Of a stretch of 64,000 nt of DNA, positions 10,721 to 22,364 are shown piece by piece. Positions within the stretch are counted from its first letter, which is position 1; every line of letters begins with the position of its first letter. The translations under genes were made by a program, and so were the position numbers. The notes under the pieces were generated by a model. That model did not search any database. It was given only the letters and a program-made list of their open reading frames with translations, and was not told the DNA's origin. The stretch comes from Onthophagus taurus (lineage: Eukaryota > Arthropoda > Insecta > Coleoptera > Scarabaeidae): NCBI RefSeq assembly GCF_036711975.1, contig NC_091975.1, positions 6,078,501 to 6,142,500 on the forward strand. Direction: 5' to 3'.

Positions 10721-13700
10721 ATTTAGAGCTTATAAATAAAAAATGGTAATAATTGGGTTCAATCTTGTTGTGGACTTAGTCTTTATGGCCCATTACTAAG
10801 GTTTTATGTATAAAAAGTTTTTCTCCATCGCTTTTAGTTTTTGAGTTATGATTGAGTTAATTTTCGAAAATCAACAATTTTGATGTTTAATCGATTTAGA
10901 GATTATAAATAAAAAATGGTAATAATTGGGTTCAATCTTTTTATGGATCTAGTCTTTTTGGCTCATTACTACGGTTTTATGTATAAAAAGTTTTTCTCCA
11001 TCGCTTTTAGTTTTTGAGTTATGATTGAGTTAATTTTCGAAAATCAATAATTTTGATGTTTAATCGATTTAGAGATTATAAAAAAAAATGGTAATAATTG
11101 GGTTCAATCTTGTTGTGGATTTAGTCTTTATGGCTCATTACTACGGTTTTATGTATAAAAAGTTTTTCCCCATCGCTTTTAGTTTTTGAGTTATGATTGA
11201 GTTAATTTTCGAAAATCAATAATTTTGATGTTTAATCGATTTAGAGATTATAAATAAAAAACGGTAATAATTGGGTTCAATCTTGTTATGGATCTAGTCT
11301 TTATCGCCCATTACTAAGGTTTTATGTATAAAAAGTTTTTCTCCATCGCTTTTAGTTTTTGAGTTATGATTGAGTTAATTTTCGAGAATCAACAAATTTG
11401 ATGTTTAATCGGTTTAGAGCTTATAAATAAAAAATGGTAATAATTGGGTTCAATCTTTTTATGGATCTAGTCTTTATGGCTCATTACTACGGTTTTATGT
11501 ATAAAAAGTTTTTCCCCATCGCTTTTAGTTTTTGAGTTATGATTGAGTTAATTTTCGAGAATCAACAATTTTGATGTTTAATCGGTTTAGAGATTATAAA
11601 TAAAAAATGGTAATAATTGGGTTCAATCTTGTTATGGATCTAGTCTTTATGGCCCATTTCTAAGGTTTTATGTATAAAAAGTTTTTCCCCATCGCTTTTA
11701 GTTTTTGAGTTATGATTAAGTTAATTTTCGAAAATCAATAATTTTGATGTTTAATCGATTTAGAGATTATAAATAAAAAATGGTAATAATTGGGTTCAAT
11801 CTTTTTATGGATCTTGTCTTTATGGCCCATTACTAAGGTTTTATGTAAAAAAAGTTTTTCCCCATCGCTTTTAGTTTTTGAGTTATGATTGAGTTAATTT
11901 TCGAAAATCAATAATTTTGATGTTTAATCGATTTAGAGACTATAAATAAAAAATGGTAATAATTGGGTTCAATCTTGTTGTGGATTCAGTCTTTGTGGCC
12001 CATTACTAAGGTTTTATGTATAAAAAGTTTTTCTCCATCGCTTTTAGTTTTTGAGTTATGATTGAGTTAATTTTCGAAAATCAATAATTTTGATGTTTAA
12101 TCGATTTAGAGACTATAAATAAAAAATGGTAATAATTGGGTTCAATCTTGTTGTGGATTCAGTCTTTATGGCCCATTACTAAGGTTTTATGTATAAAAAG
12201 TTTTTCTCCATCGCTTTTAGTTTTTGAGTTATGATTGAGTTAATTTTCGAAAATCAATAATTTTGATGTTTAATCGATTTAGAGCTTATAAATAAAAAAT
12301 AGTAATAATTGGGTTCAATCTTTTTATGGATCTTGTCTTTATGGTCCATTACTAAGGTTTTAGGTATAAAAAGTTTTTCTCCGTCGCTTTTAGTTTTTGA
12401 GTTATGATTGAGTTAATTTTCGAAAATCAACAATTTTGATGTTTAATCGATTTAGGGCTTATAAATAAAAAATGGTAATAATTGGGTTCAATCTTGTTAT
12501 GGATCTAGTCTTTATGGCCCATTACTAAGGTTTTATGTATAAAAAGTTTTTCTCCATCGCTTTTAGTTTTTGAGTTATGATTGAGTTAATTTTCGAAAAT
12601 CAACAATTTTGATGTTTAATCGATTTAGAGCTTATAAATAAAAAATGGTAATAATTGGGTTCAATCTTTTTATGGATCTAGTCTTTATGGCTCATTACTA
12701 CGGTTTTATGTATAAAAAGTTTTTCCCCATCGCTTTTAGTTGTTGAATAATGATTGAGTTTATTTTTGAAAATCAACACTTTTGAAGTTTAATCGATTTA
12801 GAGCTTATAAATAAAAAATGGTAATAATTGGGTTCAATCTTTTTATGGATTTAGTCTTTATGGTCCATTAGTAAGGTTTTATGTATAAAAAGTTTTTCTC
12901 CATCGCTTTTAGTTTTTGAGTTATGATTGAGTTAATTTTCGAAAATCAATAATTTTGAAGTTTAATCGATTTAGAGATTATAAATAAAAAATGGTAATAA
13001 TTGAGTTCAATCTTGTTATGGATCTAGTCTTTATGGCCCATTACTAAGGTTTTATGTATAAAAAGTTTTTCTCCATCGCTTTTAGTTTTTGAGTTATGAT
13101 TGAGTTAATTTTCGAAAATCAACAATTTTGATGTTTAATCGATTTAGAGCTTATAAATAAAAAATAGTAATAATTGGGTGCAATCTTGTTGTGGATTTAG
13201 TCTGTATGGCCCATTACCAAGGTTTTATGTATAAAAAGTTTTTCTCCATCGCTTTTAGTTTTTGAGTTATGATTGAGTTAATTTTCGAAAATCAATAATT
13301 TTGATGTTTAATCGATTTAGAGCTTATAAATAAAAAATAGTAATAATTGGGTTCAATTTTGGTGTGGATTTAGTCTTTATGGTCCATTACTAAGGTTTTA
13401 TGTATAAAAAGTTTTTCTCCATCGCTTTTAGTTTTTGAGTTATGATTGAGTTAATTTTCGAAAATCAACAATTTTGATGTTTAATCGGTTTAGAGCTTAT
13501 AAATAAAAAATAGTAATAATTGGGTTCAATCTTGTTGTGGATTTAGTCTTTATGGCCCATTACTAAGGTTTTATGTATAAAAAGTTTTTCTCCATCGCTT
13601 TTAGTTTTTGAGTTATGATTGAGTTAATTTTCGAAAATCAACAATTTTGATGTTTAATCGATTTAGAGCTTATAAATAAAAATCTTTTTATAGATCTTGT

Positions 13701-13735
13701 CTTTATCGCCCATTACTAAGGTTTTATGTATAAAA
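10721..13735 (+). repeat. Satellite C tandem array (~175-bp monomer)
   Basis: About 17 head-to-tail copies of a roughly 175-bp monomer recognised by GGTAATAATTGGGTTCAATC, CCATCGCTTTTAGTTTTTGA and GTTATGATTGAGTTAATTTT. Copies are highly similar, with interspersed single-base variants (TCCCCATCG/TCTCCATCG, GTTGTGGAT/TTTATGGAT). The last monomer is truncated and runs directly into the transposon-end sequence. No coding capacity. Confidence 0.95.
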
Positions 13736-13888
13736 AGATCGCGATCGACGTTATGGACACCACTGAGCTAATGTATATAACAACAATGTAATCAATTTCA
13801 TGGTTTTAATAATAATTATTATAATAATCTACATAAAGTAATATTACGTTCCTTATCTTTTTAAAATAAATCTTTTAATTTTGATGAT

Positions 13889-16800
13889 TTAAGAAGATGG
13901 AACATTTAAATCTACATTATTCTCCTTTAAATAATTATCAAGCCATTTTTCAATAACAGGCAGATTTTCGTCGCTCCATTTCGTTTCTTCTTTAATATTT
14001 TTTAAAGCTCTCTCAACAACGAATTCCGCGGTGCCAAATTCACCTTGTCTTTCCACGTATAAACCGGAAACCATATCTAAACCTTCTTGCGTTTTAAAAA
14101 CTGTGGTAGCCGATGTTACCAAACTATTCCATAAAAGCGGTTTCTTTTCGAATCTACGAAAAAATAGAATTACAAATGAAAAAAAAATAGTTTTCGATTC
14201 GTACTTAATTTTAATTACGTCCCAATTTTTTTCTAAAAAGTTAAATAAAGTTGTGTAACCGCTTGCACCTCCAGTAAGCATGCTAAATATTAAATTAATA
14301 TCTGTATCGGTAAAGTTTCCGTTTTCTTCCAAAACGGTAACGTTTAGGAGTCGCTCGATTTTATAGGAGTCAATTGGACATCCGGCCAAAGTTTTTAATA
14401 AATAAGTTCGTTCATTTTTCATTCGGGAGGGTGGGAAATTTATTATTCTTTGTAAACCAAATTCCCATTCTTCGTTTGTGCCGTATTTAAACACGGGACA
14501 AATATATTCATCGGCCAAACTAAAATAAATTATTATTTTTTTAATTTTAGTAATAATAACTTACATATTTCCTTCGTCCGGATTCGCAGCTTTCATCCAT
14601 TTATGATATTGTTTTTGTGCTTCTATAACACACGGTTTATAACCAGCTTGACACAAAAACACTTCCGAGTACCTTCTTAAATGGGTTTTTCCGTCGAGTT
14701 CACCTTTCTTTGGTTTAGGGCCGAGTTCTTGGTATAAAGGAGTTAATAAGTGGCGAATATATCCTTGGAATTTTTTATGAACTTCGGAACTATCGATATG
14801 TCTTCCAATATGATCGATCATTGTAAAAATGGGGTCCCAAGCTAAATACTCCCGTTCAAATCTTAAAAAAAGTGTCATATTTAAGGCCGTTCCGAAACCT
14901 AAATCTCCCGCATAAGCTAAATTCCAAGCATCATGAAGTAATTTAGCGCGAGTATTAACTGGGATTTTAATACGATTTTCGTTGTTTAATAAAAATCTTG
15001 AGATCATATTCCAATTATCACCGTCGTAATTGACCGGAAATGGGCCGATTTCTTCTGGGTTGACGATAATAAATTGGTGGTTATCGGGCATGTTATCAAC
15101 AATTACTTTTCTTTCGTTTTTCATCCATGTAATCGGGGTGGAATTTTGGAAATCTAATCGATCTTCTCGAACTAAAACGATGGGAATCCACCATAACAAT
15201 TTATCTTGATCTGGTAAATCGTGTGGTCGTTCTCTTAGATAAACTTTTTGGGTTAACACAACCGAATTTGTGTCGTATAATCGCGTTGCGTTCACCACGG
15301 GGAGTCGGTCCTTGGTTATCCAAGAAGCCGCTATGTTATTTACGGACATATCTTCGGTTAGTGCGTTATCAGAGATGGCTCTTTCAGTTAATGCGGTCCA
15401 AATATCGTCGCCAAAAAACGTCCCAAATTGTCGGGTGGCCATAAATCTTTGTAATCCACGCACGAAAGTTGACTCACCCAAGGTGTAATTTAACATTCGA
15501 AAGATCATCTCGGTTTTAGCCGAGACCGAGTCTTGTTTTATGGCGGTGTTTTTCCAATGGGGATATCGTTTACTAAATTCGTAGTAAATTGAGTATAACA
15601 TTGTCATGGGCCAATTATTAAACGATTCGTTTTTGTAGTTTAATTTTAACGTTGTGTAAGCGGTTACATATCGGTTTAAAGCGTAGTTGATGTGGGCATC
15701 GTTCCACCAAAATGGAGTTGCCAAAGAACCGAGCCATTGATAAGCGAGTTCTTGAGATACATAAGAAAGCTTTTTGTTGTCTAAATCACTTTCTCTACAA
15801 CAAAATTAATTAATCGTTAAAATTATCTCTAAATTAAGCTTACTTAAAAAAAAGTAATCCCCAATTATCCCCCGGTTTGTTCGTTGAAAAATTGGGTAAA
15901 GCGACACAATCAATTTTCGGTAATGGATAGGCGGTGCCCCAAAATTCCCGAAGAACTTGCATCGACTTCACAGTTTTCAGCACAACATCTTTCAAACTTC
16001 CCAAATAATCAGGTCTCCCCCAAACTTTAATACCCATATCGATTTCTTCCGTTGTGTTCCGTTCCAAATAATGAAATTCCGAAACGATAAATGCTAAAGT
16101 AAAGGTGGACATCGGAGGAGATGGTTGGAAATGATCCCAATGCCAACCAGGTTGATCTTTTCTGATTTAAAGAAACAAAGAAAAATAAAAATAAAAAACA
16201 AATAATTAAATTACTTCTCTTCGCTCATTAAAACCGGCATATTCGATAAAGTGATCATATCTTTAGTTCTAGCCACACTGATTGAAATTGGAGTTTTATA
16301 AGAAGGTTCGTCATAACAAGGAAAAACTTTTCTAGCTAAATTCGGTCGAAATTTTGATGCGATATACCACTTCTTAACACCTTCATCCGAATCGATGTAT
16401 TCATCCCGAAATAAAGCTTCGTTTTTATCGATTGTCCCATTAAATGGAATTTTAACTTCCGCTTGAGCACCCCGATTTAAAGATTTCTCCAAATGAAGAA
16501 TGATCATGGGTTTCTTTGGTTCTAATTCAACCTTAATTACTTTTATTGGAACTTTATCGAAAGCTAACGATAAAGATTTATCCCTAAAAATAGAAACTTC
16601 GATTATTTGAGACAAATTAAAATTTTTAATTTTACGATTCATCTGATGGTGAAGTTTGAACAACAGTAACTTTTTCGGAAATAACAAGGTTTTTGTCAGC
16701 GTGAAGAGTGATTTTATCGGATTCCTCTTCCCAAGAAACATTAATTTGAACCTGACCAATAAAATATCCTTCTTCAATGTATGGTTGTAGTTTTATCACG

Positions 16801-17019
16801 TAGCTATTCGGTGCAGTTTCTCTTGGTAATCTCGAATCGGAAATCAAACTATGAGCTGAGATTAAATCTATACTTCGTCTCTTAATTCCAGCAACATTCT
16901 ATTACATAAAATTTAAAAAAGAAATAAAAATTACATAAATATTAATTAATTCTCACCTGAAAAGTTATTAAATAAGAAAAAAGCACAATAAGAAATACAT
17001 TTTTGATTTCATTTTCCAT
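13889..17019 (-). CDS. M1 aminopeptidase-like protein, zinc site lost, one frameshift
   Basis: Six exons on the minus strand: 17019-16957, 16898-16215, 16161-15844, 15794-14565, 14519-14205 and 14153-13889. The last intron is 51 nt and would otherwise be read through in frame. After correcting one base the product is about 957 residues, normal for insect M1 proteins. Exon 1 encodes a hydrophobic signal peptide. LARKVFPCYDEP marks the family. GAMEN is replaced by KPGDN (15864-15878). HEXXH is replaced by QELAY (15740-15754): the catalytic glutamate remains but both zinc histidines are gone, and the third-ligand segment reads INYALN instead of NEGFA. Peptidase activity is therefore unlikely. 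The ERAP1_C-like domain is complete and there is no GPI-type tail, so a secreted binding protein is inferred. At about 16634 the frame is broken (TCG then TAA, with the family reading continuing in another frame): either a real mutation or an assembly error. Confidence 0.85.
16632..16636 (-). other. Frameshift in exon 2 of the second M1-like gene
   Basis: Upstream the frame reads to SPSDES and stops. Downstream KIKNFNLSQIIEV continues the expected domain one base out of phase, with no plausible intron between (the only GT-AG pair that restores frame is 28 nt and would remove expected protein). One surplus base explains it. Confidence 0.7.
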
Positions 17020-17279
17020 TTTTATTTTTTACATTAAAACGAATGTTGTGTCTTCTTCGGTTGCAGTGTACCAAAGAAATAACCGTTTTTTCATTCTGAT
17101 ATCCAATCTCTTTAGTTTAAGACGATTATTTAATAAAATATGCGATGGGGTTACAAAAGGATTCAAACTACGCGTTTCCGGTTTATTTGTGAATTGTAAA
17201 ATTGACCCTTCCAATTTATTCATTGAAAATTTAAAACACACATTAATCATAGTATTGACGTAAATAAAAAAATAATTAA

Positions 17280-20200
17280 TTATAAATAACTTGAAAAAAC
17301 AACGAATTCGTTAAATTTACATATTTTTGTATTTTTCTCGATATCTACGCATCTGAGAGCAAAAGTACAAGAAAGCAATATTGTTAACAATAAAATTTGC
17401 TACAACTTTTGTTCTAAAAGTCTTTTTGTAATATGCTCAGATTCTCAAGTGTAACCATCAACAACTTGAAAAACAACAAATTCGTCAAATTTATATATTT
17501 TCCTATTTTTCTCGATATCTATACGTTTGAGAGCAGAAGTGTAAAAGAGCAATATTGTTAACAATAAAATTTGCTACAACTTTTGTTCTAAAAGTTTTTT
17601 TGTAATATGCTCAGATACCCCAGTGTAACCATCAACAACCTGAAAAAACAACAAATTCGTCAAATTTACATATTTGGGTATTTTTCTCGATATCTATACG
17701 TCTGCGAGCAAAAGTGAAACAGAACAATATTGTTAAGAATTAAAATTGCTACAACTCTTGTTCTAAAGGTTTTTTTTGCAACATGCTCAGATTCCTCAGG
17801 ATAAGTAACACCTCGAAAAAACAAGAAATTCGTCAAATTATCATATTTTTGTATTTTTCTCGATATCTACGCATCTGAGAGCAAAAGTACAAGAAAGCAA
17901 TATTGTTAATAATAAAATTTGCTACAACTTTTGTTCTAAAAGTTTTTTTGTTATATGCTTAGATTCCCAAGTGTAACCATCAACAACTTGAAAAACAACA
18001 AATTCGTCAAATTTGTATATTTTCCTATTTTTCTCGATATCTATACGTTTGAGAGGAGAAGTGTAAAAGAGCAATATTGTTAACAATAAAATTTGCTACA
18101 ACTTTTGTTCTAAAAGTTTTTTTGTGATATGCTCAGATTCCCCAGTGTAACCATCAACAACCTGAAAAAACAACAAATTCGTCAAATTTACATATTTGGG
18201 TATTTTTCTCGATATCTATACCTCTGAGAGCAAAAGTCTAACAGAGCAATATTGTTAAGAATTAAAATTGCTACAACTCTTGTTCTAAAGGTTTTTTTGC
18301 AACATGCTTAGATTCCTCAGGGTAAGTAACACCTCGAAAAAACAAGAAATTCGTCAAATTATCATATTTTTGTATTTTTCTCGATATCTACGCATCTGAG
18401 AGCAAAAGTACAAGAAAGCAATATTGTTAACAATAAAATTTGCTACAACTTTTGTTCTAAAAGTTTTTTTGTTATATGCTTAGATTCCCAAGTGCAACCA
18501 TCAACAACTTGAAAAACAACAAATTCGTCAAATTTGTATATTTTCCTATTTTTCTCGATATCTATACGTTTGAGAGCAAAAGTGTAAAAGAGCAATATTG
18601 TTAAGAATTAAAATTGCTACAACTTTTGTTCAAATAGTTTTTTTGTAATATGCTCAGATTCCCAAGTGTAACCATCAACAACCTGAAAAAACAACAAATT
18701 CGTCAAATTTACATATTTGGGTATTTTTCTCGATATCTATACGTCTGCGAGCAAAAGTGTAACAGAACAATATTGTTAAGAATTAAAATTGCTACAACTC
18801 TTGTTCTAAAGGTTTTTTTGCAACATGCTTAGATTCCTCAGGGTAAGTAACACCTCGAAAAAACAAGAAATTCGTCAAATTATCATATTTTTGTATTTTT
18901 CTCGATATCTACGCATCTGAGAGCAAAAGTATAAGAAAGCATTATTGTTAACAATAAAATTTGCTACAACTTTTGTCCTAAAAGTTTTTTTGTGATATGC
19001 TCAAATTCCCCAGTGTCATCATCAACAACTTGAAAAACAATAAATTCGTCAAATTTATATATTTTCCTATTTTTCTCGATATCTATACGTTTGAGAGCAG
19101 AAGTGTAAAAGAGCAATATTGTTAACAATAAAATTTGCTACAACTTTTGTTCTAAAAGTTTTTTTGTAACATGCTTAGATTCCCAAGTGTAACCATCAAC
19201 AACCTGAAAAAACAACAAATTCGTCAAATATACATATTTGGGTATTTTTCTCGATATCTATACGTTTGAGAGCAAAAGTGTAACAGAACAATATTGTTAA
19301 GAATTAAAATTGCTACAACTCTTGTTCTAAAAGTTTTTTTTGCAACATGCTCAGATTCCTCAGGGTGAGTAACACCTCGAAAAAACAAGAAATTCGTCAA
19401 ATTATCATATTCTTATATTTTTCTCGATATCTACGCATCTGAGAGCAAAAGTATAAGAAAGCAATATTGTTAACAATAAAATTTGCTACAACTTTTGTTC
19501 TAAAAGTTTTTTTGTGATATGCTCAGATTCCCAAGTGTAACCATCAACAACTTGAAAAACAACAAATTCGTCAAATTCATATATTTTCCTATTTTTCTCG
19601 ATATCTATACGTTTGAGAGCTGAAGTGTAAAAGAGCAATATTGTTAACAATAAAATTTGCTACAACTTTTGTTCTAAAAGTTTTTTTGTAATATGCTCAG
19701 ATTCCCAAGTGTAACCATCAACAACCTGAAAAAACAACAAATTCGTCAAATTTACATATTTGGGTATTTTTCTCGATATCTATACGTCTGAGAGCAAAAG
19801 TGTAACAGAACAATATTGTTAAGAATTAAAATTGCTACAACTCTTGTTCTAAAGGTTTTTTTGCAACATGCTTAGATTCCTCAGGGTAAGTAACACCTCG
19901 AAAAAACAAGAAATTCGTCAAATTATCATATTTTTGTATTTTTCTCGATATCTACGCATCTGAGAGCAAAAGTACAAGAAAGCAATATTGTTAACAATAA
20001 AATTTGCTACAACTTTTGTTCTAAAAGTTTTTTTGTTATATGCTTAGATTCCCAAGTGTAACCATCAACAACTTGAAAAACAACAAATTCGTCAAATTTG
20101 TATATTTTCCTATTTTTCTCGATATCTATACGTTTGAGAGGAGAAGTGTAAAAGAGCAATATTGTTAACAATAAAATTTGCTACAACTTTTGTTCTAAAA

Positions 20201-22165
20201 GTTTTTTTGTGATATGCTCAGATTCCCCAGTGTAACCATCAACAACCTGAAAAAACAACAAATTCGTCAAATTTACATATTTGGGTATTTTTCTCGATAT
20301 CTATACCTCTGAGAGCAAAAGTCTAACAGAGCAATATTGTTAAGAATTAAAATTGCTACAACTCTTGTTCTAAAGGTTTTTTTGCAACATGCTTAGATTC
20401 CTCAGGGTAAGTAACACCTCGAAAAAACAAGAAATTCGTCAAATTATCATATTTTTGTATTTTTCTCGATATCTACGCATCTGAGAGCAAAAGTACAAGA
20501 AAGCAATATTGTTAACAATAAAATTTGCTACAACTTTTGTTCTAAAAGTTTTTTTGTTATATGCTTAGATTCCCAAGTGCAACCATCAACAACTTGAAAA
20601 ACAACAAATTCGTCAAATTTGTATATTTTCCTATTTTTCTCGATATCTATACGTTTGAGAGCAAAAGTGTAAAAGAGCAATATTGTTAAGAATTAAAATT
20701 GCTACAACTTTTGTTCAAATAGTTTTTTTGTAATATGCTCAGATTCCCAAGTGTAACCATCAACAACCTGAAAAAACAACAAATTCGTCAAATTTACATA
20801 TTTGGGTATTTTTCTCGATATCTATACGTCTGCGAGCAAAAGTGTAACAGAACAATATTGTTAAGAATTAAAATTGCTACAACTCTTGTTCTAAAGGTTT
20901 TTTTGCAACATGCTTAGATTCCTCAGGGTAAGTAACACCTCGAAAAAACAAGAAATTCGTCAAATTATCATATTTTTGTATTTTTCTCGATATCTACGCA
21001 TCTGAGAGCAAAAGTATAAGAAAGCATTATTGTTAACAATAAAATTTGCTACAACTTTTGTCCTAAAAGTTTTTTTGTGATATGCTCAAATTCCCCAGTG
21101 TCATCATCAACAACTTGAAAAACAACAAATTCGTCAAATTTATATATTTTCCTATTTTTCTCGATATCTATACGTTTGAGAGCAGAAGTGTAAAAGGGCA
21201 ATATTGTTAACAATAAAATTTGCTACAACTTTTGTTCTAAAAGTTTTTTTGTAACATGCTTAGATTCCCAAGTGTAACCATCAACAACCTGAAAAAACAA
21301 CAAATTCGTCAAATATACATATTTGGGTATTTTTCTCGATATCTATACGTTTGAGAGCAAAAGTGTAACAGAACAATATTGTTAAGAATTAAAATTGCTA
21401 CAACTCTTGTTCTAAAAGTTTTTTTTGCAACATGCTCAGATTCCTCAGGGTGAGTAACACCTCGAAAAAACAAGAAATTCGTCAAATTATCATATTTTTA
21501 TATTTTTCTCGATATCTACGCATCTGAGAGCAAAAGTATAAGAAAGCAATATTGTTAACAATAAAATTTGCTACAACTTTTGTTCTAAAAGTTTTTTTGT
21601 GATATGCTCAGATTCCCAAGTGTAACCATCAACAACTTGAAAAACAACAAATTCGTCAAATTCATATATTTTCCTATTTTTCTCGATATCTATACGTTTG
21701 AGAGCTGAAGTGTAAAAGAGCAATATTGTTAACAATAAAATTTGCTACAACTTTTGTTCTAAAAGTTTTTTTGCAACATGCTCAGATTCCTCAGGGTAAG
21801 TAACACCTCGAAAAAATAAGATATTCGTCAAATTATCATATTTTCGCATTTTTATCAATATCTATGCGTCTAAGATTGAAAGAGCAATAGAGCAATATTG
21901 TTAAGAATAAAATTTGCTACAAGTTTTGTTCTAAAAGCTTTTTATGACATGCTTAGATTCCCCAGTGTAACCATCAACAACTTGAAAGAGCAACAAATTC
22001 GTCAAATTTACATATTTGGGTATTTTTCTTGAGATCTATACGCTTTATAGTAAAAGTGTAAAAGAGCAATATTGTTAAGAATTAAAATTGCTACAACTCT
22101 TGTTCAAAAAGTTTTTTTGTGATATGCTCAGATTCCCCAGTGTCACCATCAACAACTTTTAGACT
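17280..22165 (+). repeat. Satellite B, array 2, with nested higher-order repeats
   Basis: About 28 monomers of roughly 174 bp, same family and orientation as 5240-6507. Monomers cycle through three types, marked by ATCATATTTTTGTATTTTTC, TATATTTTCCTATTTTTCTC and ACATATTTGGGTATTTTTCT, giving a trimeric period near 521 bp. Superimposed on this, about 17834-19680 is repeated almost perfectly at 19919-21765, an offset of 2085 bp or four trimers. Many monomers hold the 12-bp palindrome ATTGTTAACAAT; others have ATTGTTAAGAAT. Confidence 0.93.
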
Positions 22166-22219
22166 CGTCCGACCTTGAGTGAAAAAAAAAAGTTAAATTA
22201 AAATTCTAGGAATGCAAAT

Positions 22220-22225
22220 TTTATT
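22220..22225 (-). terminator. Candidate polyadenylation signal of the EcKinase-like gene
   Basis: AATAAA on the minus strand, about 140 nt after the stop codon at 22365. Confidence 0.4.
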
Positions 22226-22364
22226 TCATACTTTTTTTTAGTTTAATTATACAACATAATAAATTACTTTTTAAAGTGGGAATGAACAAAACCGTGCAAA
22301 ATAACAATTTCTCTCTAAATCTAAACTTAAAATATTAAAATATTTTAATCATAATTAATTAAAA

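Larger units (their letters stand above)
10553..13765. mobile_element. hAT-like TIR element enclosing a satellite array
   Basis: The left end begins CAGTGGTGTCCA and the right end finishes TGGACACCACTG, a perfect 12-bp terminal inverted repeat. The flanking 8 bp are ATCTAATG on the left and AGCTAATG on the right, a 7/8 match of the length expected for hAT transposons. A complete small element (10553-10720, ending GTCACCACTG) is immediately followed by the satellite C array, and a second copy of only the right end (13736-13765) closes the structure. No transposase is present, so it is non-autonomous. Confidence 0.75.

Noticed and set aside
16640-16668. A 28-nt GT-AG segment that would restore the frame of the second M1-like gene
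   Set aside because: Too short for a spliceosomal intron, and its removal would delete sequence that fits the domain.
17003-17263. Open frames on both strands just upstream of the second M1-like gene
   Set aside because: They overlap the signal-peptide exon and its upstream flank, match nothing and are mutually exclusive.
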